Assembly: GCA_036641395.1 (NCBI GenBank)
Contig: JAVWEY010000004.1
Span: 1 to 64,000, forward strand
Reading direction: 5' to 3'
DNA length: 64,000 bases
Source: JAVXTH01 sp036641395
GTDB taxonomy: Bacteria; Bacillota_I; Bacilli_A; Erysipelotrichales; Erysipelotrichaceae
Part shown: in pieces, positions 52,642-60,959 of the stretch
How positions within the stretch are numbered: position 1 is the stretch's first letter
Layout of the letters: each line of letters opens with the position of its first letter
The notes under the pieces: model-generated
The model's input: only the letters and a program-made list of their open reading frames with translations
Databases searched by the model: none
Told to the model about the DNA's origin: nothing
Translations under genes and position numbers: made by a program

Positions 52642-53796
52642 TTAAAAACTCCCCCTCCATTTTTGTTCAACAAAGATTCTTGCCTGTCGATCACTTTCAA
52701 GTAAATCATCCAAACTAGGATTTTCAATAAAAGGAAGTGCCTTATAAGCCGCAAAAATAGCTGTTTCAATATCTAAGAAACTAATTTTTTTATTCAAAAA
52801 TAAAGCAACCGCACTTTCATCAGCAGCATTGATTATTGCACCTAAATTACCACCTCTTTTACCCGCTTGATAAGCAAGTTCAAGTAAAGGATAACGTTCA
52901 TAATCGCAAACGTCAAAGTGCAAGGTAGCTATATCTAATAAATTCAAAGGATTGCTCTTCTTTAATTCTATGCGATGAGGATAAGATAATGCATATTGAA
53001 TTGGTAAACGCATGTCAGCATTACCTAGTTGAGCCATAACACTGTGATCAATATATTGAACCATGGAATGAATAATACTCTCACGATGAATTAAAACATC
53101 AATATTTTCATAAGCAATATCAAATAAATAATGGGCTTCAATTACTTCAAAGCCTTTATTCATCATTGTTGCACTATCAATCGTAATTCTTCCACCCATA
53201 CTCCAATTTGGATGATGAAGAGCTTGCTTTGCTGTTACATCTTTTAATTGTTCTCGTGTTTTATCTCGAAAAGAGCCACCACTTGCGGTAATAATTAATT
53301 TATCAACTGCTGTTTTTTCATTACCTTGTATACACTGAAAAATTGCACAATGCTCTGAATCAATCGGTAACATCGTACCATTAAAATCCTTTAAAGCTTG
53401 TTTTATTAACATGCCTCCAGCAACTAAAGATTCTTTATTTGCTAAAGCTAATATTTTATGATGTTTAATTGTTTCAAGGCTTGGTAACAAACCACGAAAA
53501 CCAACCAATGCGTTGACAACGATATCACCACTATTTAGTCCACACAACTCACATAAACCCGCTTCTCCATGATGAAAGATAATATTAGGATATTGAGGAA
53601 TAAGTTCAATCATATCTTGCTCATCACTCACGCAGACATCAAGTGGATGAACAATACTTATGATTTCATGAAGTTGTTTTATATTGTGTCCAACACTACA
53701 AGCGATTATTTTGAATTCATCTTGATGATTTTCCACAACATCAATTGTCTGTAAACCAATTGAACCACTGGCACCTAATAAAATGATTTCTTTCAT
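52642..53796 (-). CDS. dxr: 1-deoxy-D-xylulose-5-phosphate reductoisomerase
   Basis: About 384 aa enzyme of the MEP isoprenoid pathway. N-terminal LLGASGSIGLQTIDV (NADPH), the metal site PIDSEHCAIFQC, the loop SMGGRITIDSATMMNKG, and LIHRESIIHSMV. The start is ATG 53796, overlapping the cdsA stop by 4 bp. With uppS it feeds undecaprenyl phosphate for wall synthesis. Confidence 0.96.
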   Translation of the reverse strand: MKEIILLGASGSIGLQTIDVVENHQDEFKIIACSVGHNIKQLHEIISIVHPLDVCVSDEQDMIELIPQYPNIIFHHGEAGLCELCGLNSGDIVVNALVGFRGLLPSLETIKHHKILALANKESLVAGGMLIKQALKDFNGTMLPIDSEHCAIFQCIQGNEKTAVDKLIITASGGSFRDKTREQLKDVTAKQALHHPNWSMGGRITIDSATMMNKGFEVIEAHYLFDIAYENIDVLIHRESIIHSMVQYIDHSVMAQLGNADMRLPIQYALSYPHRIELKKSNPLNLLDIATLHFDVCDYERYPLLELAYQAGKRGGNLGAIINAADESAVALFLNKKISFLDIETAIFAAYKALPFIENPSLDDLLESDRQARIFVEQKWRGSF

Positions 53797-54569
53797 AGTA
53801 TAATCACCACCAAAATAAAGTAAAAACAAATAATATTAAAGATTAAAGAATCTAAACGATCTAAGATACCACCATGCCCTGGTAATAAATTAGAAAAGTC
53901 TTTAATATTATAAGAACGTTTAATTGCACTAAAACTAAGATCACCAATTTGTGCGGTTATTGGTAATATAATCGATACAATCCCAACCTCAGTAATCGTT
54001 AAACTCTGCACGAAGAAATAACCAAAAGCAAAAGCAAACAATGCTCCAAAGAACCATCCACCAATGGCACCTTCAATGGTTTTCTTAGGTGAAATTCGTG
54101 TGTTTAATTTATGTTTCCCAAAGAAATAACCGGTAAAATAAGCAAAGGTATCACAAGCATACGTTGCAAATATAATCAACCAAATATATTTTGGATCTCT
54201 TCCATATATAAGTAAAAAAGCAGAACCTAACATATAAAAGAAAATTAGATAAGTTATATAAATAAAAGCATCTTTCGCTGTAAAATTATCCGTAAATACT
54301 GGAATTGATAAAATGCATAACATAAAGATACCAAATAAAGGTATCGCATATTTTTGTGGTACGACAATTAAAATAACAACTAAAATCATCATCACTACTT
54401 TTGTATATTTCGACCACTCTTGATTATGATGATCACTTAAAGAAAGCAATTCAATTGCCCCAGCAACAATAATAATACCGATTAAAACATCAAGCAATAC
54501 ACCACCTAATAGTAATGCAGGAATAATAAGTGCTAATATTCCAAGTGTAGTGAAAAATCTTACTTTCAT
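53793..54569 (-). CDS. cdsA: phosphatidate cytidylyltransferase
   Basis: About 258 aa integral membrane enzyme that makes CDP-diacylglycerol. Six to seven helices and the C-terminal signature: SPKKTIEGAIGGW, IGDLSFSAIKRSYNIKDFS and PGHGGILDRLDSL. The start is ATG 54569 after GGAGGG, one base past the uppS stop. Confidence 0.95.
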   Translation of the reverse strand: MKVRFFTTLGILALIIPALLLGGVLLDVLIGIIIVAGAIELLSLSDHHNQEWSKYTKVVMMILVVILIVVPQKYAIPLFGIFMLCILSIPVFTDNFTAKDAFIYITYLIFFYMLGSAFLLIYGRDPKYIWLIIFATYACDTFAYFTGYFFGKHKLNTRISPKKTIEGAIGGWFFGALFAFAFGYFFVQSLTITEVGIVSIILPITAQIGDLSFSAIKRSYNIKDFSNLLPGHGGILDRLDSLIFNIICFYFILVVIIL

Positions 54570-54570
54570 A

Positions 54571-55275
54571 CTACAACCCTCCAAATCGACGATTACGAGT
54601 TTGATACTCTTCTAAACATTTATTTAATTCTTCATTCGTAAAGTCAGGCCATGCTACCGGTGTAAAAATTAACTCAGAATAAGCTAATTGCCAAAGTAAA
54701 AAATTCGAAATTCTCTGTTCTCCACTCGTGCGAATTAAAAGATCAACATCTGGAAGATCCTTTGTCATTAAATATTCTTCAAAATCTTTAGTTTCGATTT
54801 CTAATTTTTTCTCATCTTTTAAAACATCTTGAGCATATTTCTTAGCTGCTAATAAAATCTCTCTCTGTGAACCATAATTAACTGCTAACGTTAAAATTAA
54901 CCCAGTATTCATACTCGTCTCTTCGATTGCTGTTTCAATTATTTTTCTTGTATCACTTGGAAAATATTCTATTTCTCCAAGTGATAATACTTTAATATTA
55001 TTCTTCTTTAGTTCTGCTAAATAGCGATTAAAAAACATTTTAGGTAATAATTTTGATAAATAATTTACTTCTTCTTCAGGACGTTTCCAATTTTCCGTAG
55101 AAAAGGCATATACCGTTAAAGCTTTAATACCCAAATCATTACAAGCAATTGCAATTTTACGAATATTTTCAGCACCTTGTTTATGGCCTGCGGTTCTTGG
55201 TAGTCCTCTCTTTTTTGCCCACCGACCATTTCCATCCATTATAATAGCAATATGTTTTGGTAAATTAGTATACAT
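54571..55275 (-). CDS. uppS: isoprenyl transferase (undecaprenyl diphosphate synthase)
   Basis: About 234 aa cis-prenyltransferase. HIAIIMDGNGRWAKKRGLPR (catalytic Asp and P-loop), TVYAFSTENWKRP and the C-terminal DLLIRTSGEQRISNFLLWQ. The start is ATG 55275 with AGGAGG upstream, immediately after a hairpin that separates it from frr. Confidence 0.95.
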   Translation of the reverse strand: MYTNLPKHIAIIMDGNGRWAKKRGLPRTAGHKQGAENIRKIAIACNDLGIKALTVYAFSTENWKRPEEEVNYLSKLLPKMFFNRYLAELKKNNIKVLSLGEIEYFPSDTRKIIETAIEETSMNTGLILTLAVNYGSQREILLAAKKYAQDVLKDEKKLEIETKDFEEYLMTKDLPDVDLLIRTSGEQRISNFLLWQLAYSELIFTPVAWPDFTNEELNKCLEEYQTRNRRFGGL

Positions 55276-55298
55276 TATTTTACCTCCTAAAAGTAAGA

Positions 55299-55313
55299 CC
55301 CACAAGTTGTGGG
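55299..55313 (-). other. perfect 15-nt palindromic hairpin between frr and uppS
   Basis: CCCACA-AGT-TGTGGG-type sequence, followed on the minus strand by TCTTACTTTT. The T stretch is broken, so it may be a partial terminator or an RNA processing site that sets the ratio of upstream translation genes to the downstream lipid genes. Confidence 0.5.
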
Positions 55314-55346
55314 CCGATTACAGTATTAGTATATCATAAATTTGAA

Positions 55347-55892
55347 TTATACCGACATAATTTCTTTTGTTTTTGTTTCAATAATCTTATCAATTTTTTT
55401 AATAAAATCATCGGTAATCTTTTGAACTTTTTCTTGAGCTTGTTTACTAGTATCTTCACTGAATTCTTTATTCTTTTTAATTAATTCATTTGATTCACGA
55501 CGAACATTACGTACGACAATCTTTGCTTCTTCACCCATTTTATGAGCTGATTTAGAAAGTTCGATACGTCTTTCTTCCGTAAGAGATGGAACATTGATAC
55601 GAATAAGTTCCCCATCATTTTGTGGTACTAAGCCTAAATCAGCCATTGAAATAGCATGTTCAATTGCTTTTAATAAACTCTTATCAAAGGCTTTAATAAC
55701 TAATTGGCGGCCTTCAACGACATTAATGCTCGCTACCTGATTAATCGGCGTCATACTTCCATAATAATCAATGCTCACTCGCTCAAGAATCGTTGGATTC
55801 GCACGTCCTGTACGAATTGTTTGTAACGAAGATGATAAACTTGTAATTGCTTTATCCATCTTTTGTGATGTTTTATCTAGAATTTCTTGCAT
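55347..55892 (-). CDS. frr: ribosome recycling factor
   Basis: 181 aa. Conserved parts are LQTIRTGRANPTILERV, PINQVASINVVEGRQLVI, AISMADLGLVPQNDGELIRI and PSLTEERRIELSK. Normal length, normal position behind pyrH (12 bp). Confidence 0.97.
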   Translation of the reverse strand: MQEILDKTSQKMDKAITSLSSSLQTIRTGRANPTILERVSIDYYGSMTPINQVASINVVEGRQLVIKAFDKSLLKAIEHAISMADLGLVPQNDGELIRINVPSLTEERRIELSKSAHKMGEEAKIVVRNVRRESNELIKKNKEFSEDTSKQAQEKVQKITDDFIKKIDKIIETKTKEIMSV

Positions 55893-55904
55893 ATAAGCTC
55901 CTTT

Positions 55905-56609
55905 CTACTTGTGAATCAAAGTTCCTGATATTTCTTCTTTTACTGCTTTTAAAATATTTCCGGATTCATTCATATTAAATACAACCAAATCAATATCATT
56001 ATCCATACACATTGATGTTGCGGTTGTATCCATTACGGCTAAGCCTTGTTGAATAAGATCCATATAAGTTAGTTTATCATACTTTACGGCTTTTGGGTTA
56101 GTTTTTGGATCTGCATTATAAACTCCATCAACTCCATTTTTAGCCATTAAAATTACATCTGCGCGAATTTCTGATGCACGAAGCGCTGCTGTTGTATCCG
56201 TTGAAAAATATGGATTGCCGGTTCCAGCTCCAAAAATAACGATTCTTCCCTTTTCTAAATGACGTAGAGCTCTACGTACAATAAAAGGCTCTGCAACTTT
56301 CTGCATTTCAATTGCGGTTTGAACCCGTGTTGGTACCCCTTCTTGTTCCAGGGCACTTTGAACTGCAAGCGCATTGATAACGGTCGCAAGCATCCCCATG
56401 TAATCAGCTTGTACTCTTTCAATTCCAACTTGTTCTGCAAGTTTTCCACGAATAAAGTTACCACCACCTACAACAATTGCTAAATCAACACCTAATTCAT
56501 GAACTTCTTTTAATTCCTTCGCAAGATTTTTTAAAATTTGAGGATCAAAAGAATTACCAGGAGAAGATAGTGCTTCACCACTTAACTTTAATAATACGCG
56601 TTTGTACAT
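55905..56609 (-). CDS. pyrH: UMP kinase
   Basis: About 234 aa amino-acid-kinase-fold enzyme phosphorylating UMP. YKRVLLKLSGEAL, VVGGGNFIRG, RADYMGMLATVINA-like QADYMGMLATVINALAV and GVDGVYNADPKTNP. The start is uncertain between ATG 56609 and GTG 56618; AAAGGA lies 3 and 12 bases upstream of them. A terminator separates it from tsf. Confidence 0.96.
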   Translation of the reverse strand: MYKRVLLKLSGEALSSPGNSFDPQILKNLAKELKEVHELGVDLAIVVGGGNFIRGKLAEQVGIERVQADYMGMLATVINALAVQSALEQEGVPTRVQTAIEMQKVAEPFIVRRALRHLEKGRIVIFGAGTGNPYFSTDTTAALRASEIRADVILMAKNGVDGVYNADPKTNPKAVKYDKLTYMDLIQQGLAVMDTTATSMCMDNDIDLVVFNMNESGNILKAVKEEISGTLIHK

Positions 56610-56631
56610 CGTTTTCACAATTCCTTTCTTT

Positions 56632-56654
56632 AAAAAAAGGACACAAAGTGCCCT
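56632..56654 (-). terminator. terminator after tsf
   Basis: AGGACAC (56638-56644) pairs with GTGCCCT (56648-56654; one G-T) around AAA, then a run of seven T on the minus strand. It lies between tsf and pyrH, so rpsB-tsf is partly separated from the downstream genes. Confidence 0.8.
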
Positions 56655-57542
56655 CTATTTTTTAATCTGATTCATAACCTCTTCTGCGAAGTTTTCTTCA
56701 CGTTTGCTCATACCTTCACCAACCGCATAGCGAACAAAACTAGCAACTTCTGTGTTAGCTTCTTTTAAATATTGATTTACTTTCAAATCAGGATTTTTAA
56801 AGAATGGTTGTTCAACTAAACACATGTCTTGAAGATTCTTAGAAACACGACCTTCAATAATACCCTTAAGTACTTTTTCAGGTTTGTTTGCAAGTTTCTC
56901 ATCATTATTTGTAATTTCAGTTTGAACACTACGTTCATGATCTACAATATCTTTTGGCATATCATCGCGAGTTAAATAAAGAGGAGACATGGAAGCAACT
57001 TGCATTGCGATATCTTTCGCAACTTCTTCATTATCTGAATTCTTTAAAATAACTGCAGCAGAAATTTTTCCACCCATATGCATATAGCAACCGAAGATAT
57101 CATTATCATTCTTGTTAAGAACACTAATTCTACGAAGACTGATTTTTTCTCCAATTGTAGCTGTTGTTTCAGTAATTAATTCTTCAACAGTTTTAGTATC
57201 TACAACACATGCTAAAGCAGCTTGTAAATCAGCTGGCTTTGCATTTAAGAAAGTTGTTTTCAATACTTCTAATAAATTTAAGAATTGATCATTTTTTGCA
57301 ACGAAATCTGTTTCTGAATTAACTTCAAAAATAATCGCTGTATTATTAACACAAGCAACGCGACTTAAACCTTCTGCCGCAATACGATCTGCTTTTTTTG
57401 CTGCTTTTGAAATTCCTTTTTCACGTAACCAGTCAATTGATTTACTAAGATCGCCATCACACTCAGTTAAGGCTTTCTTACAATCCATCATTCCGGCTCC
57501 AGTTTTATCTCTTAATTCTTTTACACTCTGAGCTGTAATCAT
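56655..57542 (-). CDS. tsf: elongation factor Ts
   Basis: About 295 aa guanine exchange factor for EF-Tu. ITAQSVKELRDKTGAGMMDC then KKALTE, and TDFVAKNDQF are diagnostic. The start is ATG 57542 with AGGAGG upstream; the frame open to 57593 runs into rpsB. Confidence 0.97.
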   Translation of the reverse strand: MITAQSVKELRDKTGAGMMDCKKALTECDGDLSKSIDWLREKGISKAAKKADRIAAEGLSRVACVNNTAIIFEVNSETDFVAKNDQFLNLLEVLKTTFLNAKPADLQAALACVVDTKTVEELITETTATIGEKISLRRISVLNKNDNDIFGCYMHMGGKISAAVILKNSDNEEVAKDIAMQVASMSPLYLTRDDMPKDIVDHERSVQTEITNNDEKLANKPEKVLKGIIEGRVSKNLQDMCLVEQPFFKNPDLKVNQYLKEANTEVASFVRYAVGEGMSKREENFAEEVMNQIKK

Positions 57543-57561
57543 CTTTACAATTCCTCCTGTA

Positions 57562-58545
57562 TTATTCTGCTGTCTTTGTTTCAGTAGGTGCAACTGGTGC
57601 TGCTACTGGTGCTGCTGCTACTGGTGCTGCAGTTGTAGCAGGTTTTGTAGCTGGTGTATATTCGCGTTTCTGATAAGGAGGACGAGCTCCATCACGTCTT
57701 GGTGCACGTGCATTTTTATCATAAGGACGACGGTTACGACGTTCTTCATTACGTTGACGACGACGACGGTCATTCTCAGCGATTTGTTCTTCAACATTTA
57801 CAATAACATCTTTCATTGTAACTTCAGTTTCGTTTTCATCAATATTATGAGCTACACTTAATAGTCCACCTTTTGCTTCTACGATTGCATCAGCCATTAA
57901 AGTTGTAATAAGTTTTACGGCACGAATTGCATCATCATTTGAAGCGATTGGATAATCAACTGTTTCTGGATCACAGTTAGTATCAATCATTGCAAAGACA
58001 GGAATACCAAGTTTCTTAGCTTCCGCAACTGCATTGTGTTCTTCTTTAGGGTCGATTACAAATACAGCATTCGGTAATTTTTTCATTTCTTTAATTCCGC
58101 CAAGGAAGTTCTCTAAACGAGCTTTTTGCTTATGAATCTGAGCAATTTCTTTCTTAGGGTAAACATCGATAAGTCCACTTGCTTCCATCTCTTCGATTTC
58201 AATTAAGCGACGTACGCGTTTTTGAATTGTACGGTAGTTTGTTAAAAGACCACCTAACCATCTTTGATTAACAAAGAATGATCCACTACGTAATGCTTCT
58301 TCAACAACAACTTGTTGAGCTTGTTTCTTTGTTCCTACAAATAAAACTTTACCGCCTTTTTCTGCGATATCTTTCATTGCTGCATAAGCAACTTCGATTT
58401 GTTCCATTGTTTTCTCCAAGTTAATGATATAAACACCATTTCTTGCAGCGTAGATGTTTGGTTTCATTTTTGGATTCCAACGACGTGTCTGATGACCAAA
58501 ATGAACCCCTGATTCTAATAATTTTTTCATTGAAACAACTGCCAT
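57562..58545 (-). CDS. rpsB: 30S ribosomal protein S2 with C-terminal extension
   Basis: 327 aa; most S2 proteins are 235-260 aa. The body is normal (KKLLESGVHFGHQTRRWNPK, QRWLGGLLTNYRTIQKR, NAVFVIDPKEEHNAVAEA). Beyond about residue 250 a basic stretch (RRRRQRNEERRNRRPYD) and an Ala/Pro/Thr-rich low-complexity tail (PVAAAPVAAPVAP) with an acidic end are added. RBS is GAGGAT. Single promoter with a structured leader. Confidence 0.96.
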   Translation of the reverse strand: MAVVSMKKLLESGVHFGHQTRRWNPKMKPNIYAARNGVYIINLEKTMEQIEVAYAAMKDIAEKGGKVLFVGTKKQAQQVVVEEALRSGSFFVNQRWLGGLLTNYRTIQKRVRRLIEIEEMEASGLIDVYPKKEIAQIHKQKARLENFLGGIKEMKKLPNAVFVIDPKEEHNAVAEAKKLGIPVFAMIDTNCDPETVDYPIASNDDAIRAVKLITTLMADAIVEAKGGLLSVAHNIDENETEVTMKDVIVNVEEQIAENDRRRRQRNEERRNRRPYDKNARAPRRDGARPPYQKREYTPATKPATTAAPVAAAPVAAPVAPTETKTAE

Positions 58546-58655
58546 AATAATATCCTCGCTTTCCGTTCTACCTCCATCATTTCTAGCATTGGCAACTCAG
58601 TTGAGCACGGGCCAATGAATCCATGATGTGTGAAGTGCGTAATTCTTTTACGCCA
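58546..58655 (-). promoter_or_regulatory. structured 5' leader of rpsB
   Basis: The mRNA leader of about 110 nt can form two hairpins: GCGTAA/TTACGC with a 5-nt loop, and CATTGG/CCAATG with inner CAAC/GTTG and an 8-nt bulge on the 5' side. Ribosomal protein leaders often bind their own product; whether this one binds S2 is inference. Confidence 0.5.
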
Positions 58656-58661
58656 TTAAAA

Positions 58662-58690
58662 ACTATATCATATAAAACCATGAATTTCAA
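58662..58690 (-). promoter_or_regulatory. sigma-A promoter of rpsB
   Basis: Minus strand: TTGAAA (58685-58690), 17 bp, TATAGT (58662-58667), about 117 bp before the rpsB start. Confidence 0.75.
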
Positions 58691-58726
58691 TAAAATAATC
58701 ACTATTTATCACGTTTTTCGACTAAA

Positions 58727-58757
58727 TTAAAAAAAACGCGAATGATTACCGCGTTTT
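58727..58757 (-). terminator. terminator after xerC
   Basis: AAAACGCG (58733-58740) pairs with CGCGTTTT (58750-58757), 9-nt loop, then eight T on the minus strand; overlaps the stop codon. It separates topA-trmFO-xerC from rpsB. Confidence 0.9.
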
Positions 58758-59667
58758 ACTTATGATTACTTCGAGGATGTGCTTGTTCATATGCAGCTTT
58801 TAGCCTTTCTTGTGATACATGTACATAGATTTGTGTCGTTGATAAAGAAGAATGTCCTAATAATTCTTGGACAACTCTTAAATCTGCACCATTATCTAAT
58901 AAATGGGTTGCGAAACTATGACGAAACATATGTGGATGAATGTGTACATGTAAATCACATAAATCTGCTTGCTTTTGCATCAGATATTGAACACCTCGAG
59001 AAGTTAAGCCATCACCCTTTTGATTAACAAACATAAAATCATGATGCTTTTGATGCATCCATAGAGGACGAACTTCTTCTTGATAACGTTGTAACTTTTC
59101 TTTTGCAAGTTCATAAAAAGGAATCATTCGCTGTTTATCACCCTTACCAGTAATTCGCAGCATCATATCGTGATAATCAATATCCTTTATACTAAGCGTT
59201 GTAACTTCACTAACCCGTAAACCACAGGCATACATAATTTCAAACATAGCTCGATTACGAACTCCCTGCATTGTTGATTCATCAATTGAGTTTAAAAATA
59301 AATCCATTTCATCATAAAACAAAAATTCTGGAATACGTTTAGATATCTTTGGACTTTTCATATATAAAAATGGATTACTTTTGATTCCAACAAATTCATT
59401 TAAATATCGATAAAAGGTTCTTAAAGAAGATAATTTTCTTGCGATACTAGAATTCTTCATGTCACCAAAGGTTCCATTACGACTTCTAAGCATAGCGATA
59501 TAATTCATTACCACGATACGATCAACATCCTCAAAACAATCAATTCCCTGTTCTCTTACAAACCCAATAAATAAATTAATATCACGCCGATAAGCATCAA
59601 GGGTATGTAGTGAACCAGTATTGATCTGTTGATGATAGTTTAAAAATCGTTCTAGGTATTCTTCCAT
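58756..59667 (-). CDS. xerC: tyrosine recombinase XerC
   Basis: 303 aa. N-terminal SAM-like DNA-binding domain (1-90); catalytic residues Arg in YACGLRVSEVTTL, Lys in TGKGDKQRMIP, His-Arg in HPHMFRHSFATH, His in LGHSSLSTTQ and the Tyr in IYVHVS. Position behind trmFO (TAATG overlap) identifies it as the housekeeping dif recombinase rather than a phage integrase. Confidence 0.93.
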   Translation of the reverse strand: MEEYLERFLNYHQQINTGSLHTLDAYRRDINLFIGFVREQGIDCFEDVDRIVVMNYIAMLRSRNGTFGDMKNSSIARKLSSLRTFYRYLNEFVGIKSNPFLYMKSPKISKRIPEFLFYDEMDLFLNSIDESTMQGVRNRAMFEIMYACGLRVSEVTTLSIKDIDYHDMMLRITGKGDKQRMIPFYELAKEKLQRYQEEVRPLWMHQKHHDFMFVNQKGDGLTSRGVQYLMQKQADLCDLHVHIHPHMFRHSFATHLLDNGADLRVVQELLGHSSLSTTQIYVHVSQERLKAAYEQAHPRSNHK

Positions 59668-60959
59668 TATAATTCTTCCTTTATATCCTTTATCACTTGT
59701 AGTGCTTGTTTTGCCATTGCTTCTTTACGCTCTTTCTTTTTCACTTTTTGAAGACACTCCATAATTCCAAAATTTGCATTCATCGGTTGAAAATGATTTG
59801 GATTAGCATGCGTTATATAATGAGCCATCGAACCAATAACACAAGTATTTGGCAATGTAATACATTCTTTATCTTGTAAGTATCGTGCCATATTGATACC
59901 AGCTAATAAACCACTTGCTGAACTCTCTACATAACCTTCAACACCACACATCTGTCCGGCAAAGAATAAATCATCACGCTGTGTGCTTTGATAAGTATTC
60001 TTCAATACTTTTGGTGAACATATAAAAGTATTACGATGCATAACTCCATAACGAACAATTGAAACATGCTCTAATCCAGGAATCATTGATAGAATACGTT
60101 TTTGTTCGCCCCACGTTAAATGTGTTTGAAACCCAACTATGTTATATAAACTACCAATTGCATTATCTTGTCTTAACTGCACTACTGCATAAGGGCGTTT
60201 TCCATCTGGCGTTTCAAGTCCTACCGGTTTCATAGGTCCAAACAATAAAGTTTGTTCTCCACGTCTTGCCATTTCTTCAAATGGCATACAGCCATCAAAA
60301 TACTTTTCATCCTCAAATTCGTGTAGAACTGCTGTTTCCGCATGAATTAATTCTTCATAAAAATGATGAAACTGTTCTTTATCCATTGCACAATTAATAT
60401 AAGATGCTTCTCCTTTATCATAGCGACTTTTAAAATATGCCTTATTAAAATCAATACTATCTTTTTCTACAATTGGTGCAGCAGCATCATAAAAATAAAA
60501 AGTATCCGCTTTTAAATAATCTTTAATCGCTACACTCATCGCGTCACTCGTTAATGGCCCGGTTGCGATAATCGTCGGACCTTCTAAAATAGTGGACACT
60601 TCTTCTTCCACCACTTCCACAAGTGGATGATTTCGAATTATCTGTGTTAAACGTTTTGAAAAAGTATCTCGATCCACTGCCAAAGCACTACCAGCAGGTA
60701 CACTTGTTTCATCCGCAACTTTAATCACCAGCGAATTTAACATCCGCATTTCTTCTTTTAAAACGCCTACTGCATTATTTAAAGTATTACTTCTTAAAGA
60801 ATTGGAACAAACCAATTCACCAAATTCCCCACTTTTATGAGCTGGTGTCATTTTCTTAGGACGCATTTCATATAAACTAACTTTAATCCCTCGATTTACT
60901 AATTGCCAACATGCTTCACAACCTGCAAGTCCAGCACCGATTACATTAACTGTTTTCAT
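59667..60959 (-). CDS. trmFO: methylenetetrahydrofolate-tRNA (uracil-5-)-methyltransferase TrmFO
   Basis: 430 aa flavoprotein that makes m5U54 in tRNA using methylene-THF. NVIGAGLAGCEACWQL (FAD), ELVCSNSLRSN, the Cys region in GQMCGVEGYVESSASGL and the C-terminal NFGIMECL. ATG overlaps topA stop by 4 bp. Confidence 0.96.
   Translation of the reverse strand: MKTVNVIGAGLAGCEACWQLVNRGIKVSLYEMRPKKMTPAHKSGEFGELVCSNSLRSNTLNNAVGVLKEEMRMLNSLVIKVADETSVPAGSALAVDRDTFSKRLTQIIRNHPLVEVVEEEVSTILEGPTIIATGPLTSDAMSVAIKDYLKADTFYFYDAAAPIVEKDSIDFNKAYFKSRYDKGEASYINCAMDKEQFHHFYEELIHAETAVLHEFEDEKYFDGCMPFEEMARRGEQTLLFGPMKPVGLETPDGKRPYAVVQLRQDNAIGSLYNIVGFQTHLTWGEQKRILSMIPGLEHVSIVRYGVMHRNTFICSPKVLKNTYQSTQRDDLFFAGQMCGVEGYVESSASGLLAGINMARYLQDKECITLPNTCVIGSMAHYITHANPNHFQPMNANFGIMECLQKVKKKERKEAMAKQALQVIKDIKEEL

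Noticed and set aside
57543..57593. Longer N-terminus for tsf
   Set aside because: It runs into rpsB coding sequence; the ATG at 57542 has the AGGAGG site and family homology starts there.
58756..59667. xerC as a phage or transposon integrase
   Set aside because: It is coupled to trmFO in the conserved topA-trmFO-xerC order and no att repeats or phage genes are near.
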